Below are positions 15,851 through 24,565 of a stretch of DNA of 34,254 bases, one piece after another. Both the position numbers and the translations under genes were made by a program. Each line of letters starts with the position of its first letter. Within the stretch, counting starts at the first letter, position 1. Source of the DNA: Acidobacteriota bacterium. Lineage in GTDB: Bacteria > Acidobacteriota > Terriglobia > Acidiferrales > UBA7541. The notes beneath the pieces are model-generated. The model made no database searches. It was not told where the DNA came from and saw nothing but the letters and a program-made list of their open reading frames with translations. Where the stretch lies: positions 1 to 34,254 of the forward strand of contig QHYU01000024.1 of assembly GCA_003224235.1 (NCBI GenBank), given 5' to 3'.

Positions 15851-15883
15851 TGTAGCGCCGGCGTCTCACCGGCGGTTTTGGCA
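15851..15883. repeat. Dispersed repeat GTAGCGCCGG-cgtctca-CCGGCGG
   Basis: A 5-bp GCCGG/CCGGC hairpin, preceded by GTAGC and followed by TTTTGGCATCCCC, starts 4 bp after the valS stop. The T4 after the stem could let it act as a weak terminator. The GTAGC plus stem layout matches the other intergenic modules. Confidence 0.5.
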
Positions 15884-15929
15884 TCCCCGGGGCCTACTGA
15901 AGACCACGGCCGACGGCGTCAGGCGGATC

Positions 15930-15946
15930 GCTGCTGCGACAGCAGC
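15930..15946. repeat. Hairpin GCTGCTG-cga-CAGCAGC
   Basis: A perfect 7-bp stem with a 3-nt loop in the valS-nadC gap. No T-tract follows. It belongs to the gap's series of palindromes. Confidence 0.4.
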
Positions 15947-15986
15947 GGCGCCGGCACTTATTTGAAATGCTGTAGCCCCGGGTCTT

Positions 15987-16133
15987 TAAGAGCTTGCTGA
16001 AAAAGTGCTCTTGATTGTCATTCCGAGCGAAGCGAGGAATCTCTCTCTCACAAAAGTCGAAGAAAACGACAGATTCCTCGTCGCCTCTGGCTCCTCGGAA
16101 TGACATCGCGAAGGATTTTTCAACAAGCTGTTA
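15987..16133. mobile_element. MITE-like element of about 147 bp
   Basis: The terminal inverted repeats TAAGAGCTTGCTGAAAAA (15987-16004) and TTTTTCAACAAGCTGTTA (16116-16133) match at 16 of 18 positions. Inside is a second pair: GTCATTCCGAGCGAAG then GAGGAATCT on the left (16017-16042), and AGATTCCTCG then CTCGGAATGAC on the right (16071-16104). The element could therefore fold into one long hairpin. Its ends begin and finish with TA, as expected for IS630/Tc1-type transposition. It has no coding capacity. The internal GTCATTCCGAG...AGGAATCT unit is a repeat I recall from acidobacterial genomes. Confidence 0.7.
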
Positions 16134-16204
16134 GACGCGACCTCTTGTCGTGCGGCCGCCCGGCGGCTGAATTGCCGCCCGGACGCTGCCGCTACAAAAC
16201 CTCG

Positions 16205-16218
16205 CCCTCTGAAGAGGG
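16205..16218. repeat. Small hairpin CCCTC-tgaa-GAGGG + GCTAC
   Basis: This has the same TGAA loop and a GCTAC sequence shortly after, as at 1968-1989, but a different stem. It lies 30 bp upstream of nadC. Confidence 0.35.
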
Positions 16219-16247
16219 GGGCTACACCACAGGCTGATCCGCGCCGA

Positions 16248-17198
16248 ATGATGCCCACGGCAAAGGCGAACCGAATCGATTGGGACGCCCCGGAGATGAC
16301 CGCGTTGATCCGCGCGGCCATTGGGGAAGATGTCGGCTCATGCGATCTGACCACCAGCGCTCTTGTGCCGGCCGGCCGCTTGGCTCGTGCGCGCATCGTC
16401 GCCAAGCAGGACCTAGTGGTCGCGGGGCTGCCGGTGGCGGAGCGAGTCTTCAGAGCGCTGGATTCAGATATCCTTTTCCAGGCACAGTATGAAGACGGCG
16501 CCCAGGTTCCCGCAGGGGCAGCGGTGGCAGCAATCGAAGGGCGCGCCCAGGCCATACTTTCTGGCGAGCGCACCGCGCTGAATTTCCTGGCGCACCTCTC
16601 GGGCATCTCCACGCTCACGCGCCAATTTGTGAACGCCATGACCGGAACGCGCGCTCGCATCCGCGACACCCGCAAAACCCTCCCAGGCCTGCGCGCGCTC
16701 GAGAAATGGGCGGTGCGCGTGGGCGGCGGAACAAATCATCGCTTCGGCTTGTTCGACGCCATTCTGATCAAGGAAAACCACGTCGCGATCGCCGGAAGCG
16801 TTGCCGAAGCGCTCCGCCGGGCGAAGACCTTCGCGGTTGCAATGCAGCCGACGCCACTCGAGATGGCCGAGCGCGAATCGTTTCGCGCCTTCGAGAATCA
16901 AGGCTTCCTGCCGATTCAGGTCGAGGTGCGCAACCAAGCTGAACTGCAGGAAGCCCTCGCTGCCGGAGCCGAACTGTTGCTTCTCGATAATGTGTCACCC
17001 ACAGACGCGGCGCGCCTGGTGGCGATCGCCCGGCGGGAGCGGGCCGATTGCGTCGTTGAAGTATCCGGTCGAGTCACTCTCGCCACGGCCCGCGCCTACG
17101 CCGACGCTGGCGTCGATTTCATCTCCGTCGGCGCGCTGACTCACTCCGCTCCTGCCGCCGACCTGAGCCTTCTTGTGGAACCGACGAGTGGCGGGTAA
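16248..17198 (+). CDS. nadC: Nicotinate-nucleotide pyrophosphorylase (carboxylating)
   Basis: The 316-residue enzyme makes nicotinate mononucleotide from quinolinate and PRPP in NAD synthesis. Family motifs appear in order: IGEDVGSCDLTT near the start, GERTALNFLAHLSGIST, the active-site DTRKTLPGLRALEKWAV and GGGTNHRFGLFDAILIKENH, then LLLDNVSP and EVSGRVTL...DFISVGALTHS. These cover quinolinate and phosphate contacts. The start is ATG-ATG at 16248 or 16251, without a strong ribosome site. birA follows after 14 bp, so the two are probably co-transcribed. nadA and nadB are not in the window. Confidence 0.95.
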   Translation: MMPTAKANRIDWDAPEMTALIRAAIGEDVGSCDLTTSALVPAGRLARARIVAKQDLVVAGLPVAERVFRALDSDILFQAQYEDGAQVPAGAAVAAIEGRAQAILSGERTALNFLAHLSGISTLTRQFVNAMTGTRARIRDTRKTLPGLRALEKWAVRVGGGTNHRFGLFDAILIKENHVAIAGSVAEALRRAKTFAVAMQPTPLEMAERESFRAFENQGFLPIQVEVRNQAELQEALAAGAELLLLDNVSPTDAARLVAIARRERADCVVEVSGRVTLATARAYADAGVDFISVGALTHSAPAADLSLLVEPTSGG

Positions 17199-17212
17199 GC
17201 TGACAGGCCAAG

Positions 17213-18217
17213 ATGGCGCTACGCACCCTTCCCGGCACCACCGACCGGCGCGTCGATAAGCTGCTGACGCTGCTCGCCGACAACGCCATGATTGTCGTCA
17301 GCGGCGGGAAAATCGCGCGGGAGATTGGCGTGGCGCGCTCCACCGTCTGGCGGTGGACGCAGAGGCTGCGCGAGCTGGGTGTGAAGGTGAAAAGTCACCC
17401 GCGCACCGGCTACCAAATCGAAAGAGTGCCGGATGTACTTATGCCGAATATGCTCCGGCAGAGGCTGGCCAATACTCCATTTCGGAAGCGAATCTATCAT
17501 TTTTTTAAGATCGATTCGACGAACAACCTCGCGCTGCACTTGGGGCACGAAGGGGAGCCGCACGGCGCCGTCGTCATCGCTGAGGAGCAGACCGCCGGCC
17601 GGGGGCGCGTGGGCCGCTCCTGGCACTCCGAGAAGTCAAGCGGGATCTACCTGACGGTGCTTCTGCGCCCGAAGATCTCGCCGGTGCAGGCGCCAATAAT
17701 GACGCTGGTCGCGGGACTGGCGGCACGCGACGCCGTCGCCGAACAGACCGGCTACCAGGCGGACCTTCGCTGGCCGAACGATCTGCTGCTCGACGGCAAG
17801 AAATTCTGCGGCATCCTGACGGAAATGCACGCCGAGCCCGACCATGTCCATTTTGTCATCGTGGGCATCGGGATCAACGTCAACCACACGCGGATGCCGG
17901 AGGAGCTGGCTCGGATCGCGACCTCGCTGCGGATAGAAAGCGGCCGCAGCCACTCGCGACTCGAGTTGCTGGTCCGGTTGCTGCGATGCCTGGACTCCTA
18001 CTACAATCGGTTCCTGGCCGAAGGAGCGGCGCCGATCCTGACCCGCTTTGCTGAGGTTTCGAGTTACGCCCGCGGCAAGCGTGTGCGCATTTCCACTGCC
18101 ACCGAGACTTACGTCGGAACCACGGCAGGCCTGGAGCCGAACGGGCTGCTGCGCGTCGAGCGCGATGACGGCCGCATGGAGGTCGTTACGTCTGGCGACG
18201 TGGCCGAGGCATCCTGA
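17213..18217 (+). CDS. birA: Bifunctional biotin-[acetyl-CoA-carboxylase] ligase / repressor-type BirA
   Basis: The 334-residue product has an N-terminal HTH (about 12-75, [27 protein letters not shown]). A biotin ligase domain follows, with TNNLAL (biotin pocket), [18 protein letters not shown] (adenylate-binding GRGRxGR), [20 protein letters not shown] and VGIGINVN. The C-terminal SH3-like domain ends [20 protein letters not shown]. It attaches biotin to the carboxyl-carrier protein. The HTH suggests it can also act as a repressor, though no biotin operon lies nearby. Its TGA overlaps the ATG of coaX by one base. Confidence 0.94.
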   Translation: MALRTLPGTTDRRVDKLLTLLADNAMIVVSGGKIAREIGVARSTVWRWTQRLRELGVKVKSHPRTGYQIERVPDVLMPNMLRQRLANTPFRKRIYHFFKIDSTNNLALHLGHEGEPHGAVVIAEEQTAGRGRVGRSWHSEKSSGIYLTVLLRPKISPVQAPIMTLVAGLAARDAVAEQTGYQADLRWPNDLLLDGKKFCGILTEMHAEPDHVHFVIVGIGINVNHTRMPEELARIATSLRIESGRSHSRLELLVRLLRCLDSYYNRFLAEGAAPILTRFAEVSSYARGKRVRISTATETYVGTTAGLEPNGLLRVERDDGRMEVVTSGDVAEAS

Positions 18218-19101
18218 TGCTGCTCACACTGGACGTTGGCAACACCAATACCGTCCTGGGCGTTTTCCGCGGCGCGGAACTCGCCGCGCACTGGCGACTG
18301 ACCACGGCGCGCGATCAGACTGTGGACGAATACGGCATCCTCACCCGCAACCTCTTCACTCTTGCCGGGCTCGACGCCGCCGCGATCGAAGGTGTCATCA
18401 TCAGCTCTGTGGTGCCGCCGCTCAATGGCACGCTGGCCGAAATGGCGCGGCGCTACTGCGGCGTTGAGGCGCTCTTCGTCGAGCCGGGCGTGAAGACCGG
18501 CATGCCTATTCTGTACGACAACCCGCAGGAAGTGGGCGCCGACCGCATCGTCAATAGCGTGGCCGCGTTTGAAAAATATGGCGGGCCGTGCATCGTGGTG
18601 GATTTTGGCACGGCAATCAACTTTGACGCCATTTCAGCGAAGGGCGAATACCTGGGCGGCGTGCTGGCGCCGGGGATCGGGATATCGGCCGAGGCGCTTT
18701 TTACCCGCGCCGCACGGCTCTCGCGCGTGGAAATCAAAGACCCTGGAAAGATTATCGGCACGAACACGGTGGCCTCCATGCAGGCCGGACTCTATTATGG
18801 ATATATCGATCTGGTGGACGGCATTCTGGCGCGCATGAAGGACGTCCTGGGAAAAGACACCAAAGTGATCGCTACCGGGGGGCAGGCGCTGATGGTGGCG
18901 CGTGGCTCGCGCTATATCGAACAGACCGACGAGTTCCTCACCCTCGAAGGCCTGCGCATCATCTGGGAGCGCAATCGCGCCGGGCGAGCCGCCCCGGGAG
19001 TCACGCAAACCGCAAGACCCGGCGCATCCGGCGGCGCCAGTCCAGCGGAGGCAGCCAAGCCTGCAGGGCCCGCTGTCGTTTCGCGAAAATCGCGACGTTG
19101 A
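18217..19101 (+). CDS. coaX: Type III pantothenate kinase
   Basis: The 294-residue product phosphorylates pantothenate in CoA synthesis. ASKHA-fold motifs are clear: [15 protein letters not shown] (phosphate 1) at the N-terminus, [54 protein letters not shown] (phosphate 2) and [17 protein letters not shown], then [11 protein letters not shown] (adenosine). The catalytic domain ends near residue 258. The last 35 residues are a low-complexity Ala/Pro/Gly tail of unknown role. It is translationally coupled to birA. birA-coaX adjacency is a recurring arrangement in bacteria. Confidence 0.95.
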   Translation: MLLTLDVGNTNTVLGVFRGAELAAHWRLTTARDQTVDEYGILTRNLFTLAGLDAAAIEGVIISSVVPPLNGTLAEMARRYCGVEALFVEPGVKTGMPILYDNPQEVGADRIVNSVAAFEKYGGPCIVVDFGTAINFDAISAKGEYLGGVLAPGIGISAEALFTRAARLSRVEIKDPGKIIGTNTVASMQAGLYYGYIDLVDGILARMKDVLGKDTKVIATGGQALMVARGSRYIEQTDEFLTLEGLRIIWERNRAGRAAPGVTQTARPGASGGASPAEAAKPAGPAVVSRKSRR

Positions 19102-19111
19102 GCCCACCGCT

Positions 19112-19840
19112 ATGGGCACGTTCAATTACTTCAACTATTTCACCGAAATTGAAGAGTACTTCTGGCGGAAGCGCGGCGCTCACTTGCTTGTCTCCCCGCT
19201 CGACTGGGCCATCGTGGAAACCTGGCAGAAGGCGGGCATTCCCGTCCAAGCTGTGCTGAAGGGCATCGACCGCGCGTTTGAAAGCTATCAGCGGTCGCGC
19301 CGTGCGGCCGGCGGGCGGCAACTGAAAAGCCTGGCCTACTGCGTGGACGCGGTGCTGGACGCCGCCGATGAGGATAAGGAAGCTGCGGCGGGCACAGGGC
19401 CGCAACCGCGGCCCGCGGCGCCGGCCGGCGAACCATTCTCGCGTGAAGAGCTCCGCGCCTACCTGCGACGCAACGCCGAGCGCCTCGGCTGCGCCGCCCA
19501 AAAGGTCCAAGCGACGCAGTCAGAACTGGCGGCGCGCATCGAAAGTACTGGTAAGAAGTTGCAGGAGCTGCTCCCGCTGCTTGACTCCCCGGCCGCCCTG
19601 GACCTCGAGGATCTCGAGCGACGGGTGAGCGTTCTGGAGGAAAAGCTGACCGCCGCGCTCACCGCCGGCGCGAGCGAAGATGCCCTGCTCGCCATCCGGC
19701 GGGAGATGGACCGGGCGCTGCAGCCCTATCGCCGGAAAATGACGGCGGAGCAGCTCCGCCAGCTCGAGCGCCAGTACACGCAGAAGCGGCTGTTCGGGCA
19801 TTATGAACTGCCGCGGCTGAGCTTGTTCTATCTGACGTGA
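19112..19840 (+). CDS. Conserved-looking hypothetical protein, 242 aa
   Basis: The ATG at 19112 is chosen because the protein then begins MGTFNYFNYFTEIEEYFWRKR, a plausible N-terminus just 10 bp after coaX. The frame runs further upstream only by overlapping coaX. Residues 1-85 form a compact alpha-rich domain with VSPLDWAIVETWQKAGIPVQAVLKGIDRAFESYQ, followed by an acidic/Pro hinge (90-110). Residues 120-200 are predicted helical or coiled coil, with many Glu/Leu/Arg heptads (LDLEDLERRVSVLEEKLTAA). The end is an aromatic YELPRLSLFYLT. I do not recognise a family. The position after coaX suggests a lineage-specific housekeeping-linked gene. Confidence 0.7.
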   Translation: MGTFNYFNYFTEIEEYFWRKRGAHLLVSPLDWAIVETWQKAGIPVQAVLKGIDRAFESYQRSRRAAGGRQLKSLAYCVDAVLDAADEDKEAAAGTGPQPRPAAPAGEPFSREELRAYLRRNAERLGCAAQKVQATQSELAARIESTGKKLQELLPLLDSPAALDLEDLERRVSVLEEKLTAALTAGASEDALLAIRREMDRALQPYRRKMTAEQLRQLERQYTQKRLFGHYELPRLSLFYLT

Positions 19841-20016
19841 GTGACGCGCGGAAGCGATAGAGTGGGCCTTGGGACTTGAGGAGGTGCGGGGGCTCGACTT
19901 CTCTCTCTCCGTCATTCCGGCCCGAGGGCGGCGGGCTGGGGATCACACGCCCGAAGTCAGCGGACAGAAAAGGTCGGCTAACGGGAGGACGGAGCCGAAG
20001 GTGCTCCCAATTCTAG

Positions 20017-21300
20017 ATGGACATCAAGATTGAAAAACTTGTGTATGGCGGCGAAGGCCTGGGGCACCACGATGGCCACACAGTCTTCGTGCCCTTCGTT
20101 CTGCCCGACGAAGTCGTGTCCGTACGGCCGACTGACCAAAAAAAGAAATTCGTCCGCGGGCGCGTCGAGCAAGTGGTGACTCCATCCCCGCAGCGCGCTT
20201 CCCCGCCCTGCCGGCACTTCACGGTCTGCGGCGGCTGCCACTACCAGCACATTCCCTACCAGGCGCAACTCCAGTACAAAGCTGAAATTCTGCGCGAGAC
20301 GCTGGGGCGCATTGGGCGGGTTGAATGGGGCGGCCCAATTGAGACGCACGCTTCGCCACCATTCGGCTACCGCAACCGCGCGCAGTGGAAGGTTCGCCCG
20401 GCCGGCCCAGGGGGGAAGACCGCGATCGGCTACTTTCAGTCCGGCTCCTCGACGCTTTGCGCAGTGGAGGAGTGTCCAATTCTCTCGCCGCGGCTGACCG
20501 AAACACTCGCGGCGCTGCGCGACCTGATCGCGCAAGGCAAACTTCCTTCCACACTCGGCGAGGTGGAAGTCTTTGCCGATTCCGCGGACCAGAAAACCCT
20601 GCTCAATGCTTCGTTCGAGAGCTTCGATGCACCGCCGGCAATACTTGCCCAAACCCTGCGCGACGCGCTGCCCAGCCTCGAAACCATCCTGCTGCAGGAA
20701 ACCCGGCGCGAGCATTTTGAGTTGATCGGCCCTGGCTTCGTGCACTACCAAGTCGCCGAGAGCCGATACCGCGTGGGACACCTCTCCTTTTTCCAGGTCA
20801 ACCGGTTCCTGATGGAAGAGCTGGTGCGCGCCGTGGTGCCAAACGAGCAAGGCGGGCTGGCGCTCGATTTGTTCGCCGGCGTGGGACTCTTCACCCTGCC
20901 GCTTGCGCGGCGGTTCGCGCGCGTGGTGGGCGTCGAGTCAGACTTGGCAGCCGCGCGAGACCTGCAGGCCAACATCGACGCGGCAAAAGTGAACGCTCAG
21001 CACGTCAACGCCACGGTCGAATCACTGCTTGGCCGGTGGGAAGAAAGACCGGATTTCGCCGTGCTCGACCCGCCCCGAGCAGGCGTTTCTGGCCCGGCGC
21101 TCGTGCGCCTGGTGCAAATCGCTCCCGCCCGCATCACTTATCTCTCCTGCGATCCAGCCACGCTGGCGCGCGACCTGAGCACCTTGACAGGCGGGGCGGG
21201 AGCTGCGGGGGCCTATGAGATTACGGCCCTTCATCTCTTCGACGTTTTTCCTCAAACCTTTCATATCGAGTCGCTGGTGGCGCTCAGGCGTCGCGAATGA
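20017..21300 (+). CDS. rlmD: RlmD/RumA-type 23S rRNA (uracil-C5)-methyltransferase
   Basis: The 427-residue product has a TRAM-like N-terminal domain (MDIKIEKLVYGGEGLGHHDG...VFVPFVLPDE). A 4Fe-4S ligand set follows: C-x5-C-x2-C in PCRHFTVCGGCHYQHI, plus the later Cys in VEECPIL. The SAM domain has FFQVNRFLMEELV, LALDLFAGVGLFTLPLA, FAVLDPPRAGV and the catalytic Cys in YLSCDPATLARDL. Such enzymes form 5-methyluridine in RNA. The Fe-S motif favours the RumA/RlmD branch over TrmA, but the exact target base is not shown by sequence. No strong ribosome site is seen. Its 3' end overlaps comEC by 4 bases. Confidence 0.88.
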   Translation: MDIKIEKLVYGGEGLGHHDGHTVFVPFVLPDEVVSVRPTDQKKKFVRGRVEQVVTPSPQRASPPCRHFTVCGGCHYQHIPYQAQLQYKAEILRETLGRIGRVEWGGPIETHASPPFGYRNRAQWKVRPAGPGGKTAIGYFQSGSSTLCAVEECPILSPRLTETLAALRDLIAQGKLPSTLGEVEVFADSADQKTLLNASFESFDAPPAILAQTLRDALPSLETILLQETRREHFELIGPGFVHYQVAESRYRVGHLSFFQVNRFLMEELVRAVVPNEQGGLALDLFAGVGLFTLPLARRFARVVGVESDLAAARDLQANIDAAKVNAQHVNATVESLLGRWEERPDFAVLDPPRAGVSGPALVRLVQIAPARITYLSCDPATLARDLSTLTGGAGAAGAYEITALHLFDVFPQTFHIESLVALRRRE

Positions 21301-23924
21301 AGCTACCTGTACTGTGGATCGTCAGCGCGCTGGCTGCGGGCATTTTGCTGGCGGGTCCCGGGCCCGCGATGCCGTCAATGAGGCCGATGGTGTGGCTCGC
21401 GCTGGCCGTCGCGGCTCTGCTGGTCAGCCTTGTCTTCCTGCTGCGTCGTTCGACGCCAATGGCCTGGGTGTTGGGACTACTTAGCTGGGTGTTCCTCGGA
21501 GCGCTGGCGGCCCGGCTCGAGCAGGTGGCCATACCCTTAAATCACGTATCAGTGCTGCTCGGTGCAGGGCGCCTCGACACCAGCGAAGCGTTGCGGTATC
21601 GCGGACGTCTACGCGAGGACCCGATTCAAATTCCGGGGGGCTTGCGCTGCGACGTAGACCTGGAGGAGGTGGAGGTCGGCGGCGCGCCTATTGACGTAAG
21701 CGGCGGCCTGCGTCTCAATTACTTCCGCAGTGAGACTGCGGCAACCGAGCAGGAACCCGAGTTGCTTCCCATCCTGCGAGCCGGGGATCGTGTCGAAGCT
21801 TTGCTCCGTGCGCGCGCGCCGCGGAATTACGGCAACCCCGGCGCCTTCGATACGCGCACCTATCTCGCGCGCCAGAATATACATCTGACTGGGTCGCTGC
21901 GCAGTGCTGCCCTGCTCACCAAAGTTGGCGAACCGCCGCCGTCGCTGGCGCATCGGGTCGCGCGGGTGCGCGGCCGCCTGCTGGCGCAAATGGACGCCCT
22001 GTTTGCCGCCGCACCCGATCGCGCCGCCGTCCTCCGGGCGATGCTGCTCGGCGACCGGACCTTCATCGACCACCAGCGCGCCCTGGCCTTTCAAAAAAGC
22101 GCTGCGTACCATGTGCTGGTGATCGCCGGCCTGCACGTTGGAGCGCTGACCGGCTTTGTGCTGTGGGCCGGGAAGAGGCTGCGGCTTTCGTTGATTGCGC
22201 GAACCGCAGTAACTCTGATGGCGCTGGCGGCGTACGTCGCGGTGGTCGAAGACCGTCCGCCGATTCTCCGCGCCGCGTTGATGGCCACAACCCTTCTTTG
22301 TGGGTGGCTGTTCTACCGAAAAATCGAACTGCTCAACACGTTGGCGCTGGCGGCTCTGGTCCTTCTCGCCGCGCGGCCGTCAGCGCTCGCTGACCCCAGC
22401 TTCCTGCTCTCTTTCCTGACCATCGGCACCATCGGCGCGCTCGCCGTGCCATGGATCGATCGCTCGAGCGCGCCGTATCTCCACGCGCTCGAACATTTGG
22501 CGGACGGCACACGAGATGCCGGCCATCCCCCGCGCCCGATGCCATTTCGGCTCGACGCTCGCGCCGCGCCCCAATGGCCCGCCCCGCGGCTGCCTGCTCG
22601 CCTGGCTGCGCGCGCCTCATCCTTCGTCATTCTCCCATGCCGCGGCGCGCTGCGTCTTTGGGAGGTCTTTCTGCTTTCCGCCACCATCCAGCTCGGCATG
22701 CTGCCACTGCTGGCGTACTACTTCCATCGCGTGAGTCTGACTGGACCGCTGGCCAACATTCCAGCGGTGGCGCTGACAGGACTGATTGTTCCGCTTGGCT
22801 TCGTGACTTTGGGAGCGAGTCTGTTATGGGCACCACTGGGCAGTGCACTCGCGAGACCACTTGGCGCGTTGGTTGGGGCGCTGGTGGCGTCCGTGGAATG
22901 GTTCTCGCGCTGGCACTGGGGCTCGTATCGAATTCCCGGACCGCCCTGGATGTTGTTGTTCGCTTTTCTGATTGTGGTGATCCTGATGGCAGTCGCGGCG
23001 CGCGCCTCGCGGAAAGGCTGGCAACTGGTGTTGGCAGCGCCCCTGGGTCTGTTGGCGCTCGGGATCGCGGTCTATCCGTTCGCGCCGGATCTGGCGCGCG
23101 GCAAGCTCGAAGTCACTGTGCTCGACGTGGGCCAGGGCGATGCGATTCTCACCGCATTTCCCGACGGCACTACCATGCTGGTGGATGCCGGCGGCGTGCC
23201 GGGGATGCGGGGCGTGCAGCGCGTTGGCGGGGCAAGAGCGAGCTTCGACATCGGCGAAGAGGTCGTTTCACCATACCTGTGGCATCGCGGGTTGAAGCGT
23301 TTGGATGTGGTCGCAGTCACGCACGCCCACCAAGATCATTTGGGCGGCGTCTACGCCGTGCTCGAGAACTTCCGCGTGCGGGAACTCTGGGTGGGGCGTG
23401 ATGTCTCCCGGCCCGCGTATCGCGCGGTGTTAGAAGCCGCGCAAGCCCGCGGGGTGCGCGTAGTGCATCACATACGGGGCGAACAATTTTCCTGGGATGG
23501 GGCCAGTGGTCGCGTCCTCTGGCCGGACAGTTCCGCTGAAACCGACTCGGCCAAGAACAACGACTCGCTCGTGTTGCGGCTTGAACATGGCCGTGTCGCC
23601 CTTTTGCTTCCCGGCGACATCGAGGCACCGGTCGAGCGCACTCTCGCGGCCCGGGGCGATACACTCGCGGCGGAGTTCCTGAAAGTGGCGCATCACGGGA
23701 GCAAGACGTCCACCAGCGCGGAGTGGCTCGTCCGCGTTGGGCCGCGACTCGCAGTGATCTCCGCCAGTGAGAACAACCCTTTCGGCCAGCCGCATGCTGA
23801 CGTGCTCGAGCGGCTTCGCTCGGCGGGGGTGCGTGTGCTTCGCACCGACCGCGACGGCGCGGTCACGGCGCTCAGCGACGGCCAGACGCTGCGTATCCAC
23901 AGCTTCGTTGAATCGCGCCAGTAG
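21297..23924 (+). CDS. comEC: ComEC/Rec2-type DNA uptake channel
   Basis: The 875-residue product has N-terminal membrane segments and a DUF4131-type domain (about 1-190). The competence domain (about 240-530) contains LLGDRTFIDHQRALAFQKSAAYHVLVIAGLHVGALTG in outline and several transmembrane helices. A C-terminal metallo-beta-lactamase domain (about 600-860) has VLDVGQGDAIL and the metal motif THAHQDHLGG, then LLPGDIE and KVAHHGSKTS. ComEC moves single-stranded DNA across the inner membrane during transformation. Its ATG overlaps the stop of the RNA methyltransferase gene. All three domains are intact, so natural transformability is plausible, but other com and pil genes are not in the window. 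Confidence 0.93.
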   Translation: MKLPVLWIVSALAAGILLAGPGPAMPSMRPMVWLALAVAALLVSLVFLLRRSTPMAWVLGLLSWVFLGALAARLEQVAIPLNHVSVLLGAGRLDTSEALRYRGRLREDPIQIPGGLRCDVDLEEVEVGGAPIDVSGGLRLNYFRSETAATEQEPELLPILRAGDRVEALLRARAPRNYGNPGAFDTRTYLARQNIHLTGSLRSAALLTKVGEPPPSLAHRVARVRGRLLAQMDALFAAAPDRAAVLRAMLLGDRTFIDHQRALAFQKSAAYHVLVIAGLHVGALTGFVLWAGKRLRLSLIARTAVTLMALAAYVAVVEDRPPILRAALMATTLLCGWLFYRKIELLNTLALAALVLLAARPSALADPSFLLSFLTIGTIGALAVPWIDRSSAPYLHALEHLADGTRDAGHPPRPMPFRLDARAAPQWPAPRLPARLAARASSFVILPCRGALRLWEVFLLSATIQLGMLPLLAYYFHRVSLTGPLANIPAVALTGLIVPLGFVTLGASLLWAPLGSALARPLGALVGALVASVEWFSRWHWGSYRIPGPPWMLLFAFLIVVILMAVAARASRKGWQLVLAAPLGLLALGIAVYPFAPDLARGKLEVTVLDVGQGDAILTAFPDGTTMLVDAGGVPGMRGVQRVGGARASFDIGEEVVSPYLWHRGLKRLDVVAVTHAHQDHLGGVYAVLENFRVRELWVGRDVSRPAYRAVLEAAQARGVRVVHHIRGEQFSWDGASGRVLWPDSSAETDSAKNNDSLVLRLEHGRVALLLPGDIEAPVERTLAARGDTLAAEFLKVAHHGSKTSTSAEWLVRVGPRLAVISASENNPFGQPHADVLERLRSAGVRVLRTDRDGAVTALSDGQTLRIHSFVESRQ

Positions 23925-23939
23925 ACTGAAGCAGTGCGC

Positions 23940-24194
23940 TCAACGGTTGCCAGCGAGATACTCAGCGATGATGCGCCGGGCGTCGTCTGCCTGCGATTCG
24001 GGTACCAGGATCTCAACGCCGTGGAAGCCCTTGGGCGGCTCACGCATGGGGAAGGGGTCGGTCGAGGTTGGGGGTGGCGATTCAATCCCGGCGCTTTCCA
24101 GCAAACCGCGCAGAACCACCGCTTCGGTCCACGAACCGGCCTCGTGGACGACAATTACCCTTTCGGGTGTCGGTGCTTCGCCCTCTTGCTGCAT
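23940..24194 (-). CDS. DUF2007-type putative signal-transducing protein
   Basis: The 84-residue product contains VIVVHEAGSWTEAVVLRGLLESAGI, then a variable loop, then GVEILVPESQADDARRIIAEYL. This is the DUF2007 pattern: a small ferredoxin-like alpha/beta fold in which the first helix selects among paralogues. Its biochemical role is unknown. AAGGTG lies 7 nt before the ATG. It converges on comEC, with only 15 bp between the stops, and is divergent from the next small gene, sharing its promoter region. Confidence 0.75.
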   Translation of the reverse strand: MQQEGEAPTPERVIVVHEAGSWTEAVVLRGLLESAGIESPPPTSTDPFPMREPPKGFHGVEILVPESQADDARRIIAEYLAGNR

Positions 24195-24214
24195 TGTAGT
24201 GCACCTTATATAAT
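24186..24214 (+). promoter_or_regulatory. Sigma70-like promoter for the 24231 gene
   Basis: TTGCTG (24186-24191) and TATAAT (24209-24214) are separated by exactly 17 nt. Transcription would begin about 7 nt after the -10, only about 10 nt before the GTG start codon, giving an almost leaderless mRNA. The -35 overlaps the start codon region of the divergent DUF2007 gene. The complementary strand of the A/T run could serve that gene. Confidence 0.5.
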
Positions 24215-24230
24215 AAGACGGTCTCTCACT

Positions 24231-24491
24231 GTGACCGAGGATGCCAAACGCGGGCCCACCAAGGAAGAGATTGACGAAGAATCCAGACAGGTGCGCCGGC
24301 TCCGCATCGTAGTTACCCTCGCATTACAGGTCATTGCGCAGGGCAAAATGCCCATCGAAGAAGCTCACGAGTTGATCGCTGCAACCCGCAAGGTGGCTCT
24401 GCAACTATTTCCCGGCAAAGACAAAGTGTACGATCTGATTTATCTCCCCAAGTTCCAGCGATTGATCAAAGAGGTCTATCGCCTGCACTAG
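24231..24491 (+). CDS. Small conserved alpha-helical protein, function unknown
   Basis: From GTG at 24231 this encodes 86 residues: a hydrophilic start (TEDAKRGPTKEEIDEESRQVRRLR), a helix with IVVTLALQVIAQGKMPIEEAHELIAATRKVALQLFPGKDKVYDLIYLPKFQRLIKEVY. The latter part resembles small helical proteins I have seen in acidobacterial and related genomes, with the LFPGK..YDLI..P.F.R element. No Shine-Dalgarno site is present, and the promoter lies so close that a near-leaderless transcript is likely. A longer open frame back to 23934 overlaps the antisense gene and is not credible. Confidence 0.62.
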   Translation: MTEDAKRGPTKEEIDEESRQVRRLRIVVTLALQVIAQGKMPIEEAHELIAATRKVALQLFPGKDKVYDLIYLPKFQRLIKEVYRLH

Positions 24492-24565
24492 TCCTCCTTC
24501 CCCAGTTCGGCTACAGGCGTCGCGGGGCCGACGCTCGCGCGCATTCTCTCCAGCCGGGCCGCAAG

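Noticed and set aside
18902-19111. Upstream extension of the 19112 gene inside coaX
   Set aside because: The extra 70 codons overlap the well-supported end of coaX in another frame and do not look like protein of the same kind.
20312-20850. Open frames opposite the RNA methyltransferase and other core genes
   Set aside because: High GC makes long shadow frames. These have Arg/Pro/Ala-rich composition with no motifs.
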